DNA from: Flavobacteriaceae bacterium UBA6231
GTDB lineage: Bacteria; Bacteroidota; Bacteroidia; Flavobacteriales; Flavobacteriaceae
DNA length: 57,829 bases
Reading direction: 5' to 3'
Assembly: GCA_002441545.1 (NCBI GenBank)
Contig: DJWL01000184.1
Coordinates: 1-57,829, forward strand
Position 1 is the first letter of the stretch, and every line of letters begins with the position of its first letter. Position numbers and translations under genes: made by a program. This document shows positions 54,369 through 57,829 of the stretch, piece by piece. The notes beneath the pieces are model-generated. The model worked only from the letters and a program-made list of their open reading frames with translations. It was not told the origin of the DNA and searched no databases.

Positions 54369-55391
54369 TTATGCCTTTAAAACTTTCTTAAGTTTCTCTA
54401 AATCGTCTTTAGTATGATTAGCCGTAATAACAATTCTATTCATTAATCCTTTATAATTTGGATATTTAAAGTTTGTTATGATAATATTGTTATTGTACAA
54501 GGTTTTATAAAAATTTTCATCATTACAGTAAATAATAGGATAATTTTTTTTGAAAGTAAATGATGATTTAAGATTTAAATCTTTAAACAAAAATTCTAAA
54601 TTCTCTTTAAGTTTTTGTTGTTGACCCTTGATTAAATCTTGAGATAATATATAAGCCTCTAGATAAGCAGGATTAGCACATGAAGAGGAAATAAAAAGAT
54701 TTTCTTTTTTTATTGAGTCAATAAAATCTTTGTCTGATGCTATGATTCCGCCTGATAAACCAAGGGCTTTACCCAATGAAGAAATCAATATTTTTCTTGT
54801 TATTTTCTCGTTGGAAATCGTATTAAAAATACCTATTCCATTTTTACCAACAATACCCAAACTATGAGATTCATCAACAACAAGAGTTATTCTTTTCTTT
54901 TTTGAAATATCATTTAAAAAGTCAAATGATGTAGGTTTAACTTCTAATGCCAAAACAGAATCTACAGTTATAACAATATTTTCTTGAACATTGTTTTGCA
55001 AATTTGGGTGCAATTTATCCTCTATAAATAGTGGTAAACTATTACTCTGCAAAATAGCTGGATGTGTTTTTGGATAATGATAAAACACATGCTTAGATTT
55101 TGATAAATATTCTAAAATCAATCGTCCTGCTAAGGTTCCTGATGAAGTAGTAACAGAGTCTTCTGTACCTATTTGTTTGGCAAAAAATTCTTCAACTCTG
55201 TTAAAAACAGATAATTTAATATTAGAATTTCTTGAGCTTCCATAAAAAGAACCCCATTTAAGAAGACATTGAGCCAAGGTACTTTGAAAAGCACTATTTG
55301 TAGGAAGCCCTAAATAAGCAGTACCTCCAAAATACAAATAATCTTTTCCTTCAACATGTATGGTTCTATCAGGAAAACGTTCAACAATCAT
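54369..55391 (-). CDS. PLP-dependent alpha-oxoamine synthase-like enzyme (Kbl/BioF relative)
   Basis: A 340-residue fold-type I PLP enzyme, 55 residues shorter than Kbl or BioF. The PLP lysine is in ISSLGKALGLSGG, the cofactor aspartate in VVDESHSLGIVG, and the N-terminal YFGGTAYLGLPTNSAF and GSFYGSSRNSN segments are the substrate end. Parts of the usual CoA-binding region appear reduced, so it may be an aminotransferase or a synthase with another acyl donor; the product is unknown. It overlaps no gene but its start lies 6 bases after the stop of the dipeptide epimerase gene, so the two form an operon. Confidence 0.75.
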   Translation of the reverse strand: MIVERFPDRTIHVEGKDYLYFGGTAYLGLPTNSAFQSTLAQCLLKWGSFYGSSRNSNIKLSVFNRVEEFFAKQIGTEDSVTTSSGTLAGRLILEYLSKSKHVFYHYPKTHPAILQSNSLPLFIEDKLHPNLQNNVQENIVITVDSVLALEVKPTSFDFLNDISKKKRITLVVDESHSLGIVGKNGIGIFNTISNEKITRKILISSLGKALGLSGGIIASDKDFIDSIKKENLFISSSCANPAYLEAYILSQDLIKGQQQKLKENLEFLFKDLNLKSSFTFKKNYPIIYCNDENFYKTLYNNNIIITNFKYPNYKGLMNRIVITANHTKDDLEKLKKVLKA

Positions 55392-55397
55392 TTATAG

Positions 55398-56408
55398 TTA
55401 AATTAAAGAAACTCCCGTTCCGTTTAAAGAACTATATTCTGTTTTTCCATACGTAATGGTTACACCTTTGGCGATATCTTCAGCTAACAAAAGTGCTCCA
55501 TCCATATCAACATAATTCAATAAAGGAAGTAAATGTGCAATTGCAGAAATACCAACCGATGATTCAGTCATACATCCTACCATTCTTTTCATTCCTAAAT
55601 CTTTTGCATGCATTAACATTCTTCGTGCCGAGGTTAAACCTCCACATTTAACCAATTTAACGTTTATACCATGAAAATGGTTGTGACACTTAGCAACATC
55701 TGCTTCTACTTGACAACTTTCGTCGGCAATAACAGGTAATACAGATTTTTGAAACACTACTTTATGTGCATCCCAATCATCTGCTTTCATGGGTTGTTCT
55801 AAAAACTCGACACCAAGTTCTTTTAATGCAATTGCATTTTTTATGGTTTCATCAACGTTCCAACCACAATTGGCATCAATTCTAAAAATAGCATCAGTAT
55901 GTTTACGCAGTTCTGTAACTATTTTAATGTCTTCTTTTGTTCCAAGTTTAATCTTATATATCGGCCATGGTAACTCTTTCATTTTAGCTACCATTTTTTC
56001 AATAGAATCTATTCCAATTGTATAATCTGTTAATGGATTGTTTGAAATGTCATAACCCCATAATTCATATAGTTTTTTGCCTTTTTTTCTAGCATATAAA
56101 TCATTATAAGCCAAATCTAAAGCGCATAACGCAAACATGTTATGTTTTAAATGCGGATACATGCTGTCCCAAAACTCTTCCGGAGTTTTGTTTTGAGTAG
56201 CTTCAATTATTTTTTTTAGAGGTGTAATAGCATCCATCATTTTTTGAACTGTAATCCCATAATACGGGTTGGATGTTGCTTCCCCAAACCCAGAAAAAGC
56301 TCCGTCTTTTAGCTCAACAATTAAATTAGGTTGTACATTATATGACTCTCTAGAAATTGTAAAAGTATGTTTTAATTTTAGTTCGAACGGTTTTAAAATA
56401 ACCTCCAT
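55398..56408 (-). CDS. Dipeptide epimerase (L-Ala-D/L-Glu epimerase-like, enolase superfamily)
   Basis: A 336-residue enolase-superfamily enzyme. Metal ligands are in FRIDANCGWN (D), EFLEQPMKADDW (E) and VIADESCQV (D); the acid-base lysines are the YKIKLGT pair and VKCGGL. This pattern fits L-Ala-D/L-Glu epimerases, which epimerise the L-Ala-D-Glu dipeptide set free from peptidoglycan. Length is normal. It is divergent from the CMD-family gene (69 bases between starts) and followed by the PLP enzyme. Confidence 0.88.
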   Translation of the reverse strand: MEVILKPFELKLKHTFTISRESYNVQPNLIVELKDGAFSGFGEATSNPYYGITVQKMMDAITPLKKIIEATQNKTPEEFWDSMYPHLKHNMFALCALDLAYNDLYARKKGKKLYELWGYDISNNPLTDYTIGIDSIEKMVAKMKELPWPIYKIKLGTKEDIKIVTELRKHTDAIFRIDANCGWNVDETIKNAIALKELGVEFLEQPMKADDWDAHKVVFQKSVLPVIADESCQVEADVAKCHNHFHGINVKLVKCGGLTSARRMLMHAKDLGMKRMVGCMTESSVGISAIAHLLPLLNYVDMDGALLLAEDIAKGVTITYGKTEYSSLNGTGVSLI

Positions 56409-56477
56409 AAAATATCATTTTATTAAGCGTGAAAGTTAATAAAATTATACCTTTGATTATAACAAAAACATATATTT

Positions 56478-57068
56478 ATGGCTCTAGTTACACCACTTTC
56501 TGTAGACCATGATTTGGAAACAAAAACTCTAGCAGAGTTCTTTAATGAAACTCTTGGTTTTTGTCCAAATTCAGTTCTCACCATGCAAAGAAGACCCGCA
56601 ATAAGTAAAGCATTTATCAATCTAAACAAAGCTGTAATGGCGAATGAAGGCAATGTATCGTCTGCCTTAAAACGTATGATTGCCTGGGTAAGTAGTAATA
56701 CCTCTGGTTGTCGTTATTGTCAAGCTCACGCTATTAGAGCTGCTGAACGCTATGGTGCTGAACAAGAACAATTGGACAACATTTGGGAATACAGAACACA
56801 TCCTGCATTTAACGAAGCCGAACGTGCCGCGTTGGATTTTAGTTTGGCAGCCTCTCAAATACCAAATGCTGTAGATGAAGAAATAAAGGAAAGACTTTAT
56901 AAATATTGGGATGAAGGAGACATTGTTGAAATACTTGGGGTTATTTCTTTATTTGGATATTTAAACAGATGGAATGATTCTATGGGAACCACTATTGAAG
57001 AAGGTGCTGTTGAAAGTGGTAATACATATCTTGGTAAATATGGTTGGGAAAAAGGAAAGCATATTTAA
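56478..57068 (+). CDS. Carboxymuconolactone decarboxylase-family protein (AhpD-like)
   Basis: A 196-residue all-helical protein of the CMD/AhpD fold. The redox CxxC motif is SGCRYCQAHAIRAAERYG, with the nearby His used in AhpD-type peroxidase activity. The YRTHPAFNEAERAALDF and VISLFGYLNRWNDSMGTT segments are typical of a peroxidase-related branch common in Flavobacteriaceae. A role in peroxide defence is inferred, not shown. The MORN-like lipoprotein follows after 9 bases. Confidence 0.85.
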   Translation: MALVTPLSVDHDLETKTLAEFFNETLGFCPNSVLTMQRRPAISKAFINLNKAVMANEGNVSSALKRMIAWVSSNTSGCRYCQAHAIRAAERYGAEQEQLDNIWEYRTHPAFNEAERAALDFSLAASQIPNAVDEEIKERLYKYWDEGDIVEILGVISLFGYLNRWNDSMGTTIEEGAVESGNTYLGKYGWEKGKHI

Positions 57069-57077
57069 AAACAAACA

Positions 57078-57829
57078 ATGATGAATTCAATTTTTAAAAC
57101 AGTATCAACCATTTTGCTTTCTTCAACTTTTTGTTTTCTTCTAAATTGTAAAGAAGAAAAAAATGAATTAGCATACAAATTTGTAGAACGAAATTCATAC
57201 TCCATAGATTCTTATAATGGAATTAGTGTTTATCGCGATAATAAAACGAGTAAACCAATGAATGGAAACATTGTAGTTGGTGATAAATTAAGAAAATGGG
57301 AAGAGTTTAAATTAAATAATGGTATTTTAAATGGAGAATATATTGTATTTCATGAGAACGGAAAAATGTTTTCAAACACATTGTATTTAAATGGTAAAGT
57401 AAACGGAGAAGATAAAAAATACTATTTGTCTGGAGCGCTTAAAACTGTTGATTTGTATAAAAATGGCGTTAAATACGGAAAAAGCAAAGAGTATTTTGAA
57501 AGTGGGCAAATAAGATATGAATCAAAAATTGAAAATGAAGAAACGGTTGAATCTACTTCGTATGATATTATTGGAAATATACTCTCTCAAATGTTTATAA
57601 AAGATGGCAAAACAATTACTCAAAACATAAAAAACGGTAAAGTATTTTCAGAGCAAATATCATCTAACTATGACAACTTTGAAGCCATGAAATTTTATAA
57701 TGAAGACGGAAGTTTAAAAATTTTTCTTCAAATGCTTAATCAAGATGACAAACATTATTTAATAGAACTCAATGAGCAAGGTGATGAAATAAAAAGAATA
57801 GATATTAAAGCAAATCCTCAAGAGTTTTT
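57078..57829 (+). CDS. MORN-repeat/YwqK-like lipoprotein, truncated at window end
   Basis: The frame is open from ATG 57078 to the last base (250 codons seen). A signal peptide with a lipobox-like end (STFCFLLNC-KEEK, Cys near residue 24) is followed by repeats of the toxin-antitoxin YwqK or MORN type: NGEYIVFHENGKM, NGEDKKYYLSGAL and YGKSKEYFESGQI. Such repeats occur in surface lipoproteins of unknown role. It starts 9 bases after the CMD-family stop and is probably co-transcribed with it. The C-terminus is outside the window. Confidence 0.75.
   Translation, partial: MMNSIFKTVSTILLSSTFCFLLNCKEEKNELAYKFVERNSYSIDSYNGISVYRDNKTSKPMNGNIVVGDKLRKWEEFKLNNGILNGEYIVFHENGKMFSNTLYLNGKVNGEDKKYYLSGALKTVDLYKNGVKYGKSKEYFESGQIRYESKIENEETVESTSYDIIGNILSQMFIKDGKTITQNIKNGKVFSEQISSNYDNFEAMKFYNEDGSLKIFLQMLNQDDKHYLIELNEQGDEIKRIDIKANPQEF

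Noticed and set aside
1..57829. CRISPR arrays, rRNA genes, transposases and origins of replication
   Set aside because: Looked for and none seen; the only tRNA is tRNA-Ala and the only repeats are those listed.

Overview
The window is AT-rich bacterial DNA from a member of the Flavobacteriaceae (Bacteroidetes). The evidence is the gene content (three SusC/SusD pairs, an OmpA protein with calcium-binding TSP3 repeats, a flavobacterial-type PurF, a DUF5690 transporter), the near absence of Shine-Dalgarno sequences, and promoter boxes of the Bacteroidetes type TAnnTTTG. No plasmid, phage or CRISPR gene is visible. The species cannot be told from the sequence alone.

Layout. (1) 1-15.2 kb is core chromosome: the 5' end of acpP, then purN, an RNase H, a PfkB kinase, a PurF-type amidotransferase, two copies of a small structured RNA-like repeat, Mn/Fe superoxide dismutase, an AddA-like helicase-nuclease, kbl, OmpA, an AddB-like nuclease and an alpha/beta hydrolase. 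(2) 15.2-34.4 kb is an accessory block. Its left edge is a decayed copy of the tRNA-Ala gene plus the 3' end of a universal stress protein gene; the intact versions of both stand at its right edge, in the same orientation. Inside are small secreted proteins (DUF6799, a barrel-like protein, an EF-hand protein), an ECF sigma factor with a membrane partner, and then a cluster that looks like an organophosphonate utilisation locus: DUF5690 transporter, TIGR03364-type FAD oxidoreductase, PhnX-like hydrolase, HTH-cupin regulator, SusC/SusD pair, secreted ENPP-like phosphodiesterase, PbfA-like PLP lyase, and a propeller-phosphoesterase lipoprotein. (3) 34.4-40.3 kb is core again: tRNA-Ala, universal stress protein, two tiny coupled membrane ORFs, queD, lpxH, an MFS transporter, recJ and an OsmC-type protein. 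(4) 40.5-57.8 kb carries cell-wall and peptide genes: an amidase, an M14 carboxypeptidase, a PBP4-type carboxypeptidase, a DeoR regulator, two SusC/SusD pairs sharing a promoter design and N-terminus, an alpha-oxoamine-synthase-like PLP enzyme, a dipeptide epimerase, a carboxymuconolactone-decarboxylase-family protein and a truncated MORN-like lipoprotein.

How the genes may work together. In the phosphonate locus the two surface phosphoesterases would release small phosphonates from esters such as lipids or glycans. The SusC/D pair would take them across the outer membrane and the DUF5690 protein across the inner membrane. The lyase, oxidase and hydrolase would remove ammonia and break the C-P bond. 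Several palindromes near the promoters suggest local control by the HTH-cupin protein. In the last block, the epimerase and peptidases suggest uptake and recycling of peptides, possibly muropeptides. Both functional stories are inferences from family membership and gene order.
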